Assembly (NCBI RefSeq): GCF_014199955.1 | Contig: NZ_JACHOQ010000002.1 | Span: 248,001-312,000, forward strand | Origin: Brevundimonas aurantiaca | GTDB lineage: Bacteria; Pseudomonadota; Alphaproteobacteria; Caulobacterales; Caulobacteraceae | DNA: 64,000 nt | Direction: 5' to 3' | Translations under genes and position numbers: made by a program | The notes under the pieces: generated by a model | What the model was told of the DNA's origin: nothing | The model's input: only the letters and a program-made list of their open reading frames with translations | The model's database searches: none | Part shown: positions 16,276 to 25,877 of the stretch, piece by piece | Numbering within the stretch: position 1 is the stretch's first letter | Layout of the letters: every line of letters begins with the position of its first letter

Positions 16276-17520
16276 CTAGCGGTGCAGGGTCGTGGGGAAG
16301 TCACGGCCCAGGGCTTCGGCCATCGCCTGCTGGCTGATCAGGAAGACCTGATCCCGAAGGTGATAGTTGTTCGACAGCACGATCACCGTCACATCGGCGT
16401 CGGGTTGGTACAGCATCAGGTTGCGGAATCCGCCCCAGCTGCCGGTGTGGTAGATTTGGCGATCCTGGAAGCTTGGCCGAACCTGATCGCCCAGCCGGTT
16501 CGCGAAAATCCCGTAGCCCCAGTCGCGGCGTGGATGGCCCCGCTCCATCGGCGTATCGGCAGGGGCGTGGTCGGCGAGCATCTGCTGATAGCTGGACGGC
16601 TTCAGCAGACCGCCGCGGTGCAACGCCCTCTGCCAGACCAGCAGATCGTCCAGCGTCGAATAGACCGCCCCCGCCCCCGCGACGATGGAGGTGTTGGCGT
16701 TCGGCTGGGCCGCCAGCCCGCCGGGGAAGTTGGCGTACCCCATAATCAGCCCATGGTCGCCGCCGTCCAGGTCCAGCCCGCTGTCCTTCATGCCCAGGGG
16801 GCCGAAGAAGGTGTCGTGCATATAGGCTTCATACGGCCGTCCGCTGGCCTTCTCAACGATCGCCGCCGCCAGGTTGAAGCCTGCATTGTCGTACCGGACC
16901 TTGGTCCCTGGCGTGAACTGCAGGCCGAACCGCTTCGAATCCTCGGTCAGCTCGTCCAGGGTCGCCGGAGTCGTGCGCCTCATGCCCCAGCCCGGCCGCG
17001 CCATCAGGTCCGGTATGCCCGAGGTGTGCGAGAGCAGATGGCTGATCCGCACCGGCTCCCACGCCTTCGGGCAAGGCTGGATCCATTTGCATACCGGATC
17101 GGAGACGCTCAACTTGCCTTCGTCCTGTAGCCGCAGAATGGCCGCCGCCGTGAACTGTTTGGAGATCGAGGCCAGCCGGAACCGGGAGTCCAGTTTCAGC
17201 GCCTGGTCCTGCCCATAGTTCGCCTTGCCGTAGACCTGACGGAACAGAACCCGGTCGCCCCTGGCCACCAGAACCCCGCCCATGAACCGACCGGCGGCAG
17301 CCTCGCGATCCAGCCGCGCGGCCAGCCGAGGCAGGTCCTCGACCACGACCAGCGGCGGGCGCGGCGGCGTCTCGGGCGAAGCGGCGGCGCGCGCTGCGTC
17401 GCTGACGGGCCTTACCGCTGTGGAGAATCCGGCCCAGACGGCGCCGCCGAGGATCAGCGCCCCCAGGACGCCCAGAACGAGCCGGGGATGCCCCCCCGGG
17501 GTACGCGGCACTTCAAACAC
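16276..17520 (-). CDS. Serine hydrolase, beta-lactamase class C family
   Basis: A 414-residue secreted or membrane-anchored protein. One N-terminal transmembrane segment (residues 13-31) leads into a class C beta-lactamase/DD-peptidase fold with all three motifs: SxxK (SISK, Ser118 and Lys121), YDN at 210-212, and HTG at 358-360 in place of KTG. HTG is usual in esterase and peptidase members, so true beta-lactamase activity is unlikely. The start is a GTG at 17520, six bases after era stops, suggesting transcription with era. An internal GTG nine bases later is an alternative start. Confidence 0.85.
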   Translation of the reverse strand: MFEVPRTPGGHPRLVLGVLGALILGGAVWAGFSTAVRPVSDAARAAASPETPPRPPLVVVEDLPRLAARLDREAAAGRFMGGVLVARGDRVLFRQVYGKANYGQDQALKLDSRFRLASISKQFTAAAILRLQDEGKLSVSDPVCKWIQPCPKAWEPVRISHLLSHTSGIPDLMARPGWGMRRTTPATLDELTEDSKRFGLQFTPGTKVRYDNAGFNLAAAIVEKASGRPYEAYMHDTFFGPLGMKDSGLDLDGGDHGLIMGYANFPGGLAAQPNANTSIVAGAGAVYSTLDDLLVWQRALHRGGLLKPSSYQQMLADHAPADTPMERGHPRRDWGYGIFANRLGDQVRPSFQDRQIYHTGSWGGFRNLMLYQPDADVTVIVLSNNYHLRDQVFLISQQAMAEALGRDFPTTLHR

Positions 17521-17526
17521 GGGCGC

Positions 17527-18474
17527 TCAGACGTCGAAATCCAGACCGAACTGGGCGTAGAGCGCCCGCGAATCCTGCCACTTCGGATCGACCTTCACCG
17601 TCAGGAACAGGTGGACCTGGCGGCCCAGGATCTCGTTCAGCTCCTCACGCGCCTTCTGGCCGATCCATTTCAGGGTCTGGCCGCCCTTGCCCAGGACGAT
17701 GGGGCGCTGGCTCTCGCGCTCGACATAGATGGTCTGTTCGATCCGGGCCGAGCCGTCGGCCCTCTCCTCGAAACTGGTCGTCTCCACCGCCGCCGAATAC
17801 GGCAGTTCCTCGTGGACGCGCAGATAGACCTTCTCGCGCGTGATCTCGGCCGCCAGAACCCGAACCGGCACGTCCGCCGCCTGGTCCTCGGGATAGAGCC
17901 ACGGCCCCTTGGGCATGGACCGCGCCAGCCTTTGCTTCAGGTCCTCGACCCCGTCGCCGTTGGCGGCGGAGATCATATAGACCTCCTCATAGACGCCGCT
18001 CTCGAAGAGCTTCTGCGACAGGCCCAGCAGGGTGTCGCGCCGCATGCCGTCGATCTTGTTCAGGGCCAGGATCACCTTGGTCCCCGTCGCCTTGAGATTG
18101 GCGATGATGGTCTCGGTGTCCTCGGCCGAGCGCCGATCCGCCGCCGTGCCTTCGCGACCTTCGGCGTTGATGTGCGACTGGGCGTCGATCAGATGCACCA
18201 CCACGTCCGCATCCTCGGCGCCGCCCCAGGCCGAGGCGACCATGGCCCGATCCAGACGCCGGCGCGGGGTGAAGATGCCGGGGGTGTCCACCAGCACGAT
18301 CTGGGCGTCGCCTTCCATGGCGATGCCGCGCACGGGGAACCGCGTGGTCTGCACCTTCTGGGTGACGATGGAGACCTTGGACCCGGTCAGCCGGTTGACC
18401 AGCGTGGACTTGCCCGCGTTCGGGGCGCCGATGATGGCGGCGAAGCCCGCCCGCTGGTTTTCAATATCGGTCAA
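17527..18474 (-). CDS. era: GTPase Era
   Basis: A 315-residue essential GTPase for 30S subunit maturation. G1 is GAPNAGKS at residues 16-23, G3 is DTPG, G4 is NKID; a C-terminal KH domain binds the 3' end of 16S rRNA (IVLGKGGQTLKWIGQKAREE). The start is a TTG in TTGACCGATATTG that overlaps the rnc stop as TTGA. No ATG or GTG in frame would keep the conserved N-terminus. Position after rnc and lepB is the standard order. Confidence 0.96.
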   Translation of the reverse strand: MTDIENQRAGFAAIIGAPNAGKSTLVNRLTGSKVSIVTQKVQTTRFPVRGIAMEGDAQIVLVDTPGIFTPRRRLDRAMVASAWGGAEDADVVVHLIDAQSHINAEGREGTAADRRSAEDTETIIANLKATGTKVILALNKIDGMRRDTLLGLSQKLFESGVYEEVYMISAANGDGVEDLKQRLARSMPKGPWLYPEDQAADVPVRVLAAEITREKVYLRVHEELPYSAAVETTSFEERADGSARIEQTIYVERESQRPIVLGKGGQTLKWIGQKAREELNEILGRQVHLFLTVKVDPKWQDSRALYAQFGLDFDV

Positions 18475-19181
18475 ATGACGCCTTCACGTTTCAAAAGGGC
18501 CGTTGCGGCCGCCTTCTCCGCCTCCTGACGCGAACGCCCCTGCGCGGTCAAGGGCTCCACGCCTTCAACGGACACCTCGACCGTGAAAGTCGGTGCATGA
18601 TCCGAACCCGTCCGATCTGCGATGCGATAGGTCGGCAGGGGCCGGCCCAGCCCCTGGGCCCATTCCTGCAAGGCCGACTTGGGATTGGTCACGGTTCGCG
18701 AAGGGGGCGCTGCAAATTCCGCCGCCCAGGCCTTGTCGAACACGGTCCGGGCCGCCTCGAGACCGCCGTCCAGATAGACGGCCGCCAGTATGGCCTCGAC
18801 CGCATCGGCGATGACCCCGGCCTTGCGGCGGCCGCCCGTCTTGGTCTCGCCCGGCGAAAGCCGCATCGCCGGGCCGACGCCCAAGGCTTCGCCCACACGG
18901 GCGCAGGCGGTCTTGTCGACCAGGGCGTGCAGGCTGGACGACAGCTGGCCCTCGTCCGCCGTCGGATAGTCGCGCGACAGCTTGTCCGCCACCAGCAGGC
19001 CCAGCACCCGGTCGCCCAGGAACTCCAGCCGCTCGTTGTGCTTAGGCCCATGGACGCCGACCGGCGCGCCCTCGCTCACGCTGGCGTGGGTCAGGGCGCG
19101 ATCCAGCAGGGCCTTGTCCCGGAAATGATGGCCGAGCTGCGCCTCAAGCGCCGCGACCGCCTCGGCCCGCGTATTCGCCAT
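18471..19181 (-). CDS. rnc: Ribonuclease III
   Basis: A 236-residue double-strand-specific endoribonuclease that processes rRNA precursors and structured mRNAs. The catalytic domain has NERLEFLGDRVLGLLVADKL, the RNase III signature, and downstream acidic residues in DAVEAILAAVYLDGG. A double-stranded RNA-binding domain follows (NPKSALQEWAQGLG to the C-terminus). ATG 19181 shares one base with the lepB stop (TGATG). The stop is overlapped by the TTG of era. Length is typical. Confidence 0.96.
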   Translation of the reverse strand: MANTRAEAVAALEAQLGHHFRDKALLDRALTHASVSEGAPVGVHGPKHNERLEFLGDRVLGLLVADKLSRDYPTADEGQLSSSLHALVDKTACARVGEALGVGPAMRLSPGETKTGGRRKAGVIADAVEAILAAVYLDGGLEAARTVFDKAWAAEFAAPPSRTVTNPKSALQEWAQGLGRPLPTYRIADRTGSDHAPTFTVEVSVEGVEPLTAQGRSRQEAEKAAATALLKREGVI

Positions 19182-20176
19182 CAGTGCAGAACGTCGAAGA
19201 ACCGATCGAGCCGCACATTGCCCCAGGTCCAGGGCTTGAACAGCGAGGCGCCCGGCTTCCACGAGAACAGGATGATCTGCGCCTTGCCGACCAGGTTCTC
19301 GGCCGGGACCATGCCCACGCCGCTGGACTGTTCGACGCGGCTGTCGATCGAGTTGTCGCGGTTGTCGCCCATCATGAAATAGTGACCGGCCGGCACCTCA
19401 TAGACGGGGGTGTCGTCCAGATCGTTGCCCGGGCCGAAGTCCTGGGTCATGAAGCTCTTGCCGTTGGGCAGGGTCTCGCGAACCTCGGTGACGGGGCGCG
19501 GGCCGAAGATGTCGTTGATCTCCTGCTGGCTGACCACGACGTCCTGAACAGGTTTATCGTTGATATACAGCTTGTTGGCGATCATCTGGATCCGATCGCC
19601 CGGCAAGCCGATCACGCGCTTGATGAAGTCGGTCTTGTCGTCGCGCGGCAGTTTGAACACGACGATGTCGCCCCGCTTGGGCGCCGACCCCAAGATCCTG
19701 CCGTCGAACAGCGGCGGGCTGAACGGGATCGAATGTCTCGAATAGCCGTAGGACCATTTCGACACGACGATATAGTCGCCCTCATACAGGTTCGGCTCCA
19801 TCGAGGCCGATGGAATGGTGAAGGGCTGGAACAGGAAGATCCGCAGCACCATGGCGATCAGCAGGGCGAAGACGACCGTCTTGACGATTTCCATCGTCTC
19901 GTCCCCGGCCCCGCCGCCCTGTTTGGCCTTGGAAGACTTGTCCGCCTTTTGCGCCGCAGGCGCCGGCGCGTCCTCGAAGGGGGCGTCGCCGTCGTCGCTC
20001 CAAACCGGCCGCTTTGCGGCGACCGGCGTCGTCGAGGTCATCGGCTCGACAGGCGCCTCCGCAGGCTTCTCCGCCTTGTCGCCCTCAGTCCAGACATAGA
20101 CGTCGCCCGCCGAGGCCGCACCCGCAGCATCGCTCGTCTTCACGTCGTCGCCCTGCGGCTTTTGATCTTCGCTCAT
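19181..20176 (-). CDS. lepB: Signal peptidase I with long N-terminal extension
   Basis: A 331-residue type I signal peptidase that cleaves signal peptides at the outer face of the inner membrane. An unusual acidic, Ala/Pro-rich cytoplasmic extension of about 97 residues precedes the transmembrane segment (TVVFALLIAMVLRIFLF). Catalytic Ser125 lies in PSASMEPN and Lys188 in DFIKRVIGLPGD; GDNRDNSIDSR closes the core. The motif ends in Asn where most enzymes have Thr. ATG 20176 is chosen; an in-frame ATG at 20188 touches the GGGG ribosome site directly. It starts the lepB-rnc-era unit. Confidence 0.95.
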   Translation of the reverse strand: MSEDQKPQGDDVKTSDAAGAASAGDVYVWTEGDKAEKPAEAPVEPMTSTTPVAAKRPVWSDDGDAPFEDAPAPAAQKADKSSKAKQGGGAGDETMEIVKTVVFALLIAMVLRIFLFQPFTIPSASMEPNLYEGDYIVVSKWSYGYSRHSIPFSPPLFDGRILGSAPKRGDIVVFKLPRDDKTDFIKRVIGLPGDRIQMIANKLYINDKPVQDVVVSQQEINDIFGPRPVTEVRETLPNGKSFMTQDFGPGNDLDDTPVYEVPAGHYFMMGDNRDNSIDSRVEQSSGVGMVPAENLVGKAQIILFSWKPGASLFKPWTWGNVRLDRFFDVLH

Positions 20177-20234
20177 GCGATCAAGCATCCCCTTGCCGCG
20201 TCCTCGCGGTCGTCCAGTGACGGGTATATCGCGA

Positions 20235-20636
20235 TTACGACAGCGGCAAGGCTTCGATCACCACGAAGGCGAGCGCATAGGGGTGTTCGTCGCTCAGGGT
20301 CAGGTGAATCTTCGCCTCGTGCCCGGCCGGGGTCAGCCGCGCCAGGTGATCGGCCGCGTGGCCGGTCAGGGCCAGGGTCGGCTGCCCGGACCTCAGGTTC
20401 ACCACCCCCATGTCGCGCCAATAGACGTCCGCCCTCATGCCGGTGCCCAGGGCCTTGGCGCAGGCCTCCTTGGCCGCGAACCGCTTGGCGTAGCTCCAGG
20501 CCGGGTCCGGCTTCCGATCCGACCGCGCCCGTTCGATGTCGGTGAAACACCGCTGTTTGAACCGCTCGCCGAACCGGTCGAGCGAGGCCTGGATACGCCG
20601 GATGTCCGACAGGTCCGCGCCGACGCCGATGATCAC
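20235..20636 (-). CDS. acpS: Holo-[acyl-carrier-protein] synthase
   Basis: A 133-residue AcpS that transfers 4'-phosphopantetheine from CoA to acyl carrier protein. The magnesium-binding Asp is in [12 protein letters not shown] (Asp8) and the second in [14 protein letters not shown] (the KEA motif). The GTG start overlaps the pdxJ stop as GTGA, so acpS is coupled to pdxJ, as in many Proteobacteria. Length is typical. Confidence 0.95.
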   Translation of the reverse strand: MIIGVGADLSDIRRIQASLDRFGERFKQRCFTDIERARSDRKPDPAWSYAKRFAAKEACAKALGTGMRADVYWRDMGVVNLRSGQPTLALTGHAADHLARLTPAGHEAKIHLTLSDEHPYALAFVVIEALPLS

Positions 20637-21373
20637 TTCGCCGAATCCATCGCCGCCCGCATGCGACGGATCGCTGTATCCAGGCCCACAAATATGGATT
20701 CGCCGATCAGGAAATGGCCGATGTTCAGCTCCCGAATCTCGGGAATGGCCAACATCCTTGGGGCGGTCTCATAGTCGAGCCCGTGACCGGCATGGACCTC
20801 CAGCCCCAGGATGTCGGCCTGGGCGGCGGCGGCGGCCAGCCGCTCGAACTCGACCTCCCGCTCCCCGGGATCGGTCAGGTGGCAATAGCGGCCGGTGTGA
20901 AATTCCACCACCTGGGCGCCGACCGCCGCAGCGGCCTCGACCTGAGCCTCGGACGGTTCGATGAACAGCGAGACCCGTATCCCAGCTTCCGTCAGGGCCT
21001 GGGCGACAGGCTTGATCCGCGCCTCCTGTCCCGCCACCGCCAAGCCGCCTTCCGTCGTCACCTCCTCGCGCCGCTCGGGCACAAGGCAGGCGGCGTGGGG
21101 GCGGTGGCGCAGGGCGATGCTCAGCATCTCGTCGGTCACGGCCATCTCAAAGTTGAGCGGCTTGCCTGCGCGAGCGCAGAGCGCGCTCAGCACGCCGATG
21201 TCGGCATCCGTAATGTGGCGCCGGTCCTCGCGCAGGTGGGCGGTGATGCCGTCTGCCCCCGCCGTCAAGGCCGTCTCCGCCGCTCTGGCCGGATCCGGAT
21301 GGGCGCCGCCGCGGGCGTTCCGAACCGTCGCGACATGATCAATATTGACGCCCAGCCTCACCCGTTCGCGCAT
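20633..21373 (-). CDS. pdxJ: Pyridoxine 5'-phosphate synthase
   Basis: A 246-residue PdxJ, the last enzyme of pyridoxal phosphate synthesis, joining 1-deoxyxylulose 5-phosphate and aminoacetone phosphate. Conserved blocks: [18 protein letters not shown] at the N-terminus, [30 protein letters not shown], and HAGHGLDY plus [12 protein letters not shown] near the end. ATG 21373 has GGAG six bases upstream; upstream open frame is spurious. It sits between pyrE and acpS. Confidence 0.95.
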   Translation of the reverse strand: MRERVRLGVNIDHVATVRNARGGAHPDPARAAETALTAGADGITAHLREDRRHITDADIGVLSALCARAGKPLNFEMAVTDEMLSIALRHRPHAACLVPERREEVTTEGGLAVAGQEARIKPVAQALTEAGIRVSLFIEPSEAQVEAAAAVGAQVVEFHTGRYCHLTDPGEREVEFERLAAAAAQADILGLEVHAGHGLDYETAPRMLAIPEIRELNIGHFLIGESIFVGLDTAIRRMRAAMDSAK

Positions 21374-21413
21374 CTTCAGCTCCTCGCCGGCCCCGACGTC
21401 GCTTCGCCGGACA

Positions 21414-21998
21414 TTATTTCGCAAGTCTGCGGCTGCCGGGGTCTTCGACCGGCACGGCCGCAAGTTCCGGCGGCAGGGCGTCGGCTGGATAGGCCGGCAC
21501 CTCCAGCGACGCCAGGGCGATGAGGGGCACGCCCACATCGGCCTTTCCGCCTGACCGATCGACGATACAGGCTGCAGCGACCACCTCGCCTCCCGCCGCC
21601 TGGATGGCGGCGATGCATTCGCGCGACGACAAGCCGGTGGTGACGATGTCCTCCACCATCACAACCTTCTGGCCCGGCTCGACCGAAAACCCGCGCCTCA
21701 GTTTGAACTGGCCGCCTTCGCGCTCGACATACATCGACGGGACGCCCAGGTGACGCGCCGTCTCATAGCCGGGAATGATCCCGCCCACGGCCGGCGAAAT
21801 GGCCACATCCACCGGCCCGACCGTCGCGACGATCTTTTCCGCCAAAGCCTTGCACAGCCGCTCGCAGCGGTCCGTCTGCATGAAGACCAGGTTCTTCTGC
21901 AGAAAGACCGGGCTGTGCAGACCGGAGGACAGGACGAAATGGCCTTCGCGCAGGGCGCCGGCGTCGCGAAACTCGTTGAGGACGTCTTGGGTGTTCAT
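21414..21998 (-). CDS. pyrE: Orotate phosphoribosyltransferase
   Basis: A 194-residue PyrE that makes orotidine 5'-phosphate from orotate and PRPP in pyrimidine synthesis. The PRPP-binding motif is [14 protein letters not shown]; the N-terminal block [17 protein letters not shown] binds orotate. Length fits the short alphaproteobacterial form. It lies between spoT and pdxJ with gaps of 39 and 40 bases and is probably in the same transcript. Confidence 0.94.
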   Translation of the reverse strand: MNTQDVLNEFRDAGALREGHFVLSSGLHSPVFLQKNLVFMQTDRCERLCKALAEKIVATVGPVDVAISPAVGGIIPGYETARHLGVPSMYVEREGGQFKLRRGFSVEPGQKVVMVEDIVTTGLSSRECIAAIQAAGGEVVAAACIVDRSGGKADVGVPLIALASLEVPAYPADALPPELAAVPVEDPGSRRLAK

Positions 21999-22037
21999 GC
22001 GGGGCGTCTTAGCGCCTCGCCCTGTCCGGCGAAAGAC

Positions 22038-24218
22038 TCAGCCGCGCCCGCGATCGACGTTGTCGACCGAAGGATTGGCCCGCAGAGCCGCCATGATGGT
22101 GGTGGCGTGTTTGGCGTCCTCCACCTCCACATCAATCGTCACGTCAAAGAAGTCCTGCTGACGATAGGCCATCGACAGATTGATGATGTTGCCGCCCGCC
22201 TCGCCGATCAGGGTGGTCACCTGCCCCAGCACGCCCGGCGCATTGCGGATGGTGGCGTTCAACCGGACCGCGGCGACGGCGTCCGTCTCGGCTTGAGGCG
22301 TCCATTGCAGATCGTGCCAGACCGAATCGTCATCGGCGAAGGCCGCCAGGGCCTGACAGTCGATAGTATGGACGGTGAGCCCGGTTTCCGGCTCAAGAAT
22401 GCCCACGATGCGATCGCCGGGCACAGGCGTGCAGCAACGGCCGAAATGGACGCTGACGCCGGGCGTCAGTCCGCCCCCGCGAACGAACAGCCGCGCCGTA
22501 TCGCCCTCGATCCTCTGTTTTTCCGGCCCGGCCTTCAACCGCCCCTTCAAGGACGGGAACAGGGTCTCGGCCACGGTCGTGGGCGAGAACCGACCGCGGC
22601 CCAGATTTTCGAACACATCGTCGTCCGAGGCGACCGCCAGGGTTTCCAGAACCGGCTTCAGCGAGACGTCAGCCAGAGACTTCTCCACCCGGGCCAGCGT
22701 CTGCTCCAGCGCCACACGGCCCAGCTTGATGAACTCTTCACGCTCGGAGGTTCGGATATGACGACGAATGGCGGAACGGGCCCGCCCGGTCACCGTCAGA
22801 CTACGCCAGTCCGCCGGCACCTCCCGCTTGGCCCCGCGAATGATCTCGACCACGTCGCCGTTCTGCAAGGGCGTCCGCATCGGCTTGAGCTCGCCGTTGA
22901 CCTTTACCCCAACGGCCGTGTCGCCGACCTCTGTATGAACCGCATAGGCGAAGTCCAGCGGCATGCCGCCCCGCGGCAGGGTCACCAGCCGGCCCTTGGG
23001 CGTAAAAACGAAGACCTGATCCAGGTACATTTCGAGCTTGGCGTGCTCGACCCAGTCCTCTCCGCCCTCGCCGTGTTCGATCACCTGAACCAGATGGCGC
23101 AGGTTCTGCAAGGGATCGCGGCCGCCTCCCGTCGCCATGGCTTCATGATCGAAACCGTAGGAATGGTTCTTGTAGCGCCAGTGGGCCGCCACCCCGTCCT
23201 CGGCGACGCGGTCCATAGCCTCGGTGCGGAGCTGCATTTCGATTCGCAAGCCGCGCGGCCCCACGACCGTGGTGTGCAGGGAGCGGTAGTTGTTCGACTT
23301 GGGCGTGGAGATGAAGTCCTTGAACCGTTCCGGGACCATCGGCCAGGCCCGGTGGATCACGCCCAGCGCCCGGTAACAGTCGTCCTCCGCCTCCAGAATG
23401 ACGCGGAATCCATAGATGTCGGAGAGAGACGAAAACCCGACGGACTTGCGTTGCAGCTTGCGCCAGATGGAATAAGGCGTCTTCTGCCGACCGAAAACCC
23501 GCGCCGGCACCCCGGCTTCCGACAGCACCCGCTCCACCTCGTCCGACACGCCCTCGATGGCGTGACCATGCTCCAGCTTCAACGCCTCAAGCCGACGTTC
23601 GATGGCCGTCTTGGCCGTCGGATTCAGATGGGTGAAGGCCAGTTCTTCCAACTCGGAAGCAATGGAGTGAATGCCAATCGACCGCCCCAGGGGTGCATAG
23701 ACCTCAAGCGTCTCGCGGCTGATGCGCTCACGCTTCTCCGGCTTGACGTACTGAAGGGTCCGCATGTTGTGCAGGCGGTCCGCCAGCTTGACCAACAGGA
23801 CCCGCACGTCCCGGCTGATCGCAAGAATGAATTTGCGGAGGTTTTCGGCCTGGCGCGTATGCTCGGCCTGAAGCTCAAGCCGGCTCAGCTTGGTCACGCC
23901 CTCGACCAGGACGGCCACCTCTTCCCCGAACATCTGGGCGATGTCTTCGCGTGTGGCCGAGGTGTCCTCGACGACGTCATGCAGCAGGGCCGTGACGATC
24001 GTCGCCGTGTCCAGCCGATAGTCGGTCAATATGCCCGCGACCTGGATCGGATGGGCGAAATAGGGATCGCCTGAAGCCCGCAGCTGCGAGCCGTGCATCT
24101 TCATCGCATAAACATAGGCGCGATTGAGAAGCGCCTCGTCAGCGGTCGGATCATAAGCCTTGACGGCCTCGATCAGTTCGAACTGACGCAGGATCGGCGC
24201 GCGCTTGAGCGGCGCCAT
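22038..24218 (-). CDS. spoT: Bifunctional (p)ppGpp synthetase/hydrolase (RelA/SpoT)
   Basis: A 726-residue RSH protein, the single long type expected in Alphaproteobacteria. The HD hydrolase domain is intact (HPIQVAGIL and LLHDVVEDT, His80-Asp81). The synthetase domain has SLSDIYGFRVI and NNYRSLHTTVVGP. TGS (VTLPRGGMPLDFAYAVHTEV) and a C-terminal ACT domain (NAPGVLGQVTTLIGEAGGNI) sense translation state. It makes and degrades the starvation alarmone. It lies directly after rpoZ, the standard order; a 7-base-pair hairpin (TGACGCC/GGCGTCA, 24293-24319) separates the two. Confidence 0.95.
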   Translation of the reverse strand: MAPLKRAPILRQFELIEAVKAYDPTADEALLNRAYVYAMKMHGSQLRASGDPYFAHPIQVAGILTDYRLDTATIVTALLHDVVEDTSATREDIAQMFGEEVAVLVEGVTKLSRLELQAEHTRQAENLRKFILAISRDVRVLLVKLADRLHNMRTLQYVKPEKRERISRETLEVYAPLGRSIGIHSIASELEELAFTHLNPTAKTAIERRLEALKLEHGHAIEGVSDEVERVLSEAGVPARVFGRQKTPYSIWRKLQRKSVGFSSLSDIYGFRVILEAEDDCYRALGVIHRAWPMVPERFKDFISTPKSNNYRSLHTTVVGPRGLRIEMQLRTEAMDRVAEDGVAAHWRYKNHSYGFDHEAMATGGGRDPLQNLRHLVQVIEHGEGGEDWVEHAKLEMYLDQVFVFTPKGRLVTLPRGGMPLDFAYAVHTEVGDTAVGVKVNGELKPMRTPLQNGDVVEIIRGAKREVPADWRSLTVTGRARSAIRRHIRTSEREEFIKLGRVALEQTLARVEKSLADVSLKPVLETLAVASDDDVFENLGRGRFSPTTVAETLFPSLKGRLKAGPEKQRIEGDTARLFVRGGGLTPGVSVHFGRCCTPVPGDRIVGILEPETGLTVHTIDCQALAAFADDDSVWHDLQWTPQAETDAVAAVRLNATIRNAPGVLGQVTTLIGEAGGNIINLSMAYRQQDFFDVTIDVEVEDAKHATTIMAALRANPSVDNVDRGRG

Positions 24219-24316
24219 GTCTTTCGCCGGCTCGATTTTGTCTGCAGCTTGGGGCGCCGGCGGAACCGTCTCGGTCCGCGCCGGCAGGATAGTGACGCCT
24301 GGGGCTCCCTCGGGCG

Positions 24317-24676
24317 TCAGTAGCGCTCCTCCTGACCGCCATCCCGGTCGCTTTGCAGGGCGCGGATCAGCTCGGCCTCGGCCATGTTCATGTGCTGCGG
24401 CTCGGCCAGCAGAGCGACGGTTTCCGCCTCGTCCTCGGCCTCCGTGCGCTCATCGACACGTTGCAGCGTCGTGATGATGGTCTCGCGCAGTTCATCGGGC
24501 GCCACCGTGTCGTCGGCGATCTCGCGCAGGGCGACCACGGGGTTCTTGTCATTGTCGCGGTCGATCGTCAGGGCGGCGCCGTTGGCGATGCTGCGGGCGC
24601 GGTGACCCGCCATCAGCACCAGACCAAAGCGGTTCGGAACCTTCTCGATGCAGTCTTCGACGGTGACGCGGGCCAT
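24317..24676 (-). CDS. rpoZ: RNA polymerase omega subunit
   Basis: A 119-residue omega subunit, which assists beta-prime folding and, in Proteobacteria, forms part of a ppGpp site. The conserved core is [20 protein letters not shown], then [12 protein letters not shown] and [15 protein letters not shown]. The C-terminal 55 residues are acidic and variable, as is usual in this group. Linkage to spoT is conserved across Proteobacteria. Confidence 0.95.
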   Translation of the reverse strand: MARVTVEDCIEKVPNRFGLVLMAGHRARSIANGAALTIDRDNDKNPVVALREIADDTVAPDELRETIITTLQRVDERTEAEDEAETVALLAEPQHMNMAEAELIRALQSDRDGGQEERY

Positions 24677-24760
24677 GAAATTCCTCGAACGCGGGGGAGA
24701 ACCGCGTCAAATACAGATGTGGTCGCTGTTTTGCAACGCCAGAGCGGCGAAACTACGGCG

Positions 24761-25309
24761 TCAGATGGGATGAGCGTCCTTGCCGACCCCTGCGGCCCCG
24801 GCAAGGGCTGCGGCGTCGCCGCCGGCGGGATGCACCCAGTCCGGCGCAATCTCCGCAATCGGCCCCATGACGAATCTGCGCTCGGCCGCCCTGGGATGCG
24901 GCAGGATCAGGCCGTTCAGGTCGCCGATCAGTCGCCCGTAGGCGATCAGGTCCAGATCCAAGGTGCGCGGCGCGTTGCGCGCCGACCGACGCCGCCCGAA
25001 GGCGTCTTCGATCCGGCCCAGGGCCGCCATCAGATCATGGGGATCATGGGCGGTGCTCACGATCACGACGCCGTTCAGGAACGGCGGATCCTGCGGATCG
25101 GGCCATGCCAGCGACGACCACCAGGACGACCGGGCGATGATGTCGATCCCTTCCGTGCGAAACCGCGCCAGAGCCGCCTCCAGGGCCTCGCGGCAAGACG
25201 ACCAGGCCCCCTTGTCATTACAGCCCAGCGCCACGATGACTGCGGCGTTCAGGTCGAGTGCGGCGTCGATTCTCGTATCGACCGGCGCCCCTCGCCTTTC
25301 GTCCCTCAT
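24761..25309 (-). CDS. folK: 2-amino-4-hydroxy-6-hydroxymethyldihydropteridine pyrophosphokinase
   Basis: A roughly 182-residue HPPK that pyrophosphorylates the pterin in folate synthesis. Seen: AAVIVALGCNDKG at the beginning of the fold, PRTLDLDLIAYG carrying the two magnesium Asp residues, and LPHPRAAERRFVMGPIAEIAP. The start is uncertain. ATG 25309 has an A/G-rich stretch upstream; ATG 25336 would add nine residues and overlap the start codon of the divergent NYN gene in the sequence CATG. The leader before the fold (MRDERRGAPVDTRIDAALDL) is longer than in most HPPKs. Confidence 0.9.
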   Translation of the reverse strand: MRDERRGAPVDTRIDAALDLNAAVIVALGCNDKGAWSSCREALEAALARFRTEGIDIIARSSWWSSLAWPDPQDPPFLNGVVIVSTAHDPHDLMAALGRIEDAFGRRRSARNAPRTLDLDLIAYGRLIGDLNGLILPHPRAAERRFVMGPIAEIAPDWVHPAGGDAAALAGAAGVGKDAHPI

Positions 25310-25334
25310 TTCATCTCTTTCGACGGCCTCGACC

Positions 25335-25877
25335 ATGTTTCATCCCACCGACCGCCTGGCGATCTTCATCGACGGGTCCAACCTGTATTCCGCCGCCCGC
25401 GCCTTGCAACACGATATGGACTTCCGGCGGATGCTGGACTGGTTTCGCGAGAAATCCATCCTGATCCGCGCCTACTATTACACCGCGGTGGTGGAGGGCG
25501 AAGAGTTCTCACCGGTAAAACCCCTGGTGGACTGGCTGGACTACAACGGCTTTTCCGTCGTCACCAAGCCGGTGAAGCGGTTCACGGACACGGCCGGCCA
25601 TAGCCGGATCAAGGGCAATATGGACATGGAGATCGCGGTGGACATGCTGGAGCTGGCTCCGGCGCTGGATCATGTCGTGCTGTTTTCGGGCGACGGCGAC
25701 TTCCGACGGCTGGTCCAGGCCGTCCAGGCCAAGGGCGTGCGGGTGACGGTCATCTCCACCCAGAAGACTCAGCCGCCCCACATCGCCGACGAACTGCGCC
25801 GTCAGGCGGACGCCTTCCTGGACCTGAACGATCTGATGGCCGACTTCGGCCGACCCAAGTCGGCGACGGCGCAATGA
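25335..25877 (+). CDS. NYN-domain (LabA/DUF88) ribonuclease-like protein
   Basis: A 180-residue NYN domain protein of the PIN-like nuclease superfamily. All acidic signature blocks are present: IFIDGSNLY (Asp13-Asn16), KGNMDMEIAVDM near residue 95-105, and LFSGDGDFRRL near 117. Relatives are predicted or shown to be metal-dependent RNases, but the target here is unknown. It is divergent to folK and overlaps the next gene (a uracil-DNA glycosylase) by four bases (ATGA). Confidence 0.9.
   Translation: MFHPTDRLAIFIDGSNLYSAARALQHDMDFRRMLDWFREKSILIRAYYYTAVVEGEEFSPVKPLVDWLDYNGFSVVTKPVKRFTDTAGHSRIKGNMDMEIAVDMLELAPALDHVVLFSGDGDFRRLVQAVQAKGVRVTVISTQKTQPPHIADELRRQADAFLDLNDLMADFGRPKSATAQ

Noticed and set aside
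16276-17520. Serine hydrolase as a true AmpC beta-lactamase
   Set aside because: The third motif is HTG, not KTG, and the protein has a membrane anchor, more like esterase or peptidase members.
21750-24074. A 774-codon plus-strand open frame opposite spoT
   Set aside because: spoT is complete with HD, synthetase, TGS and ACT domains. The antisense product has no recognisable motif.
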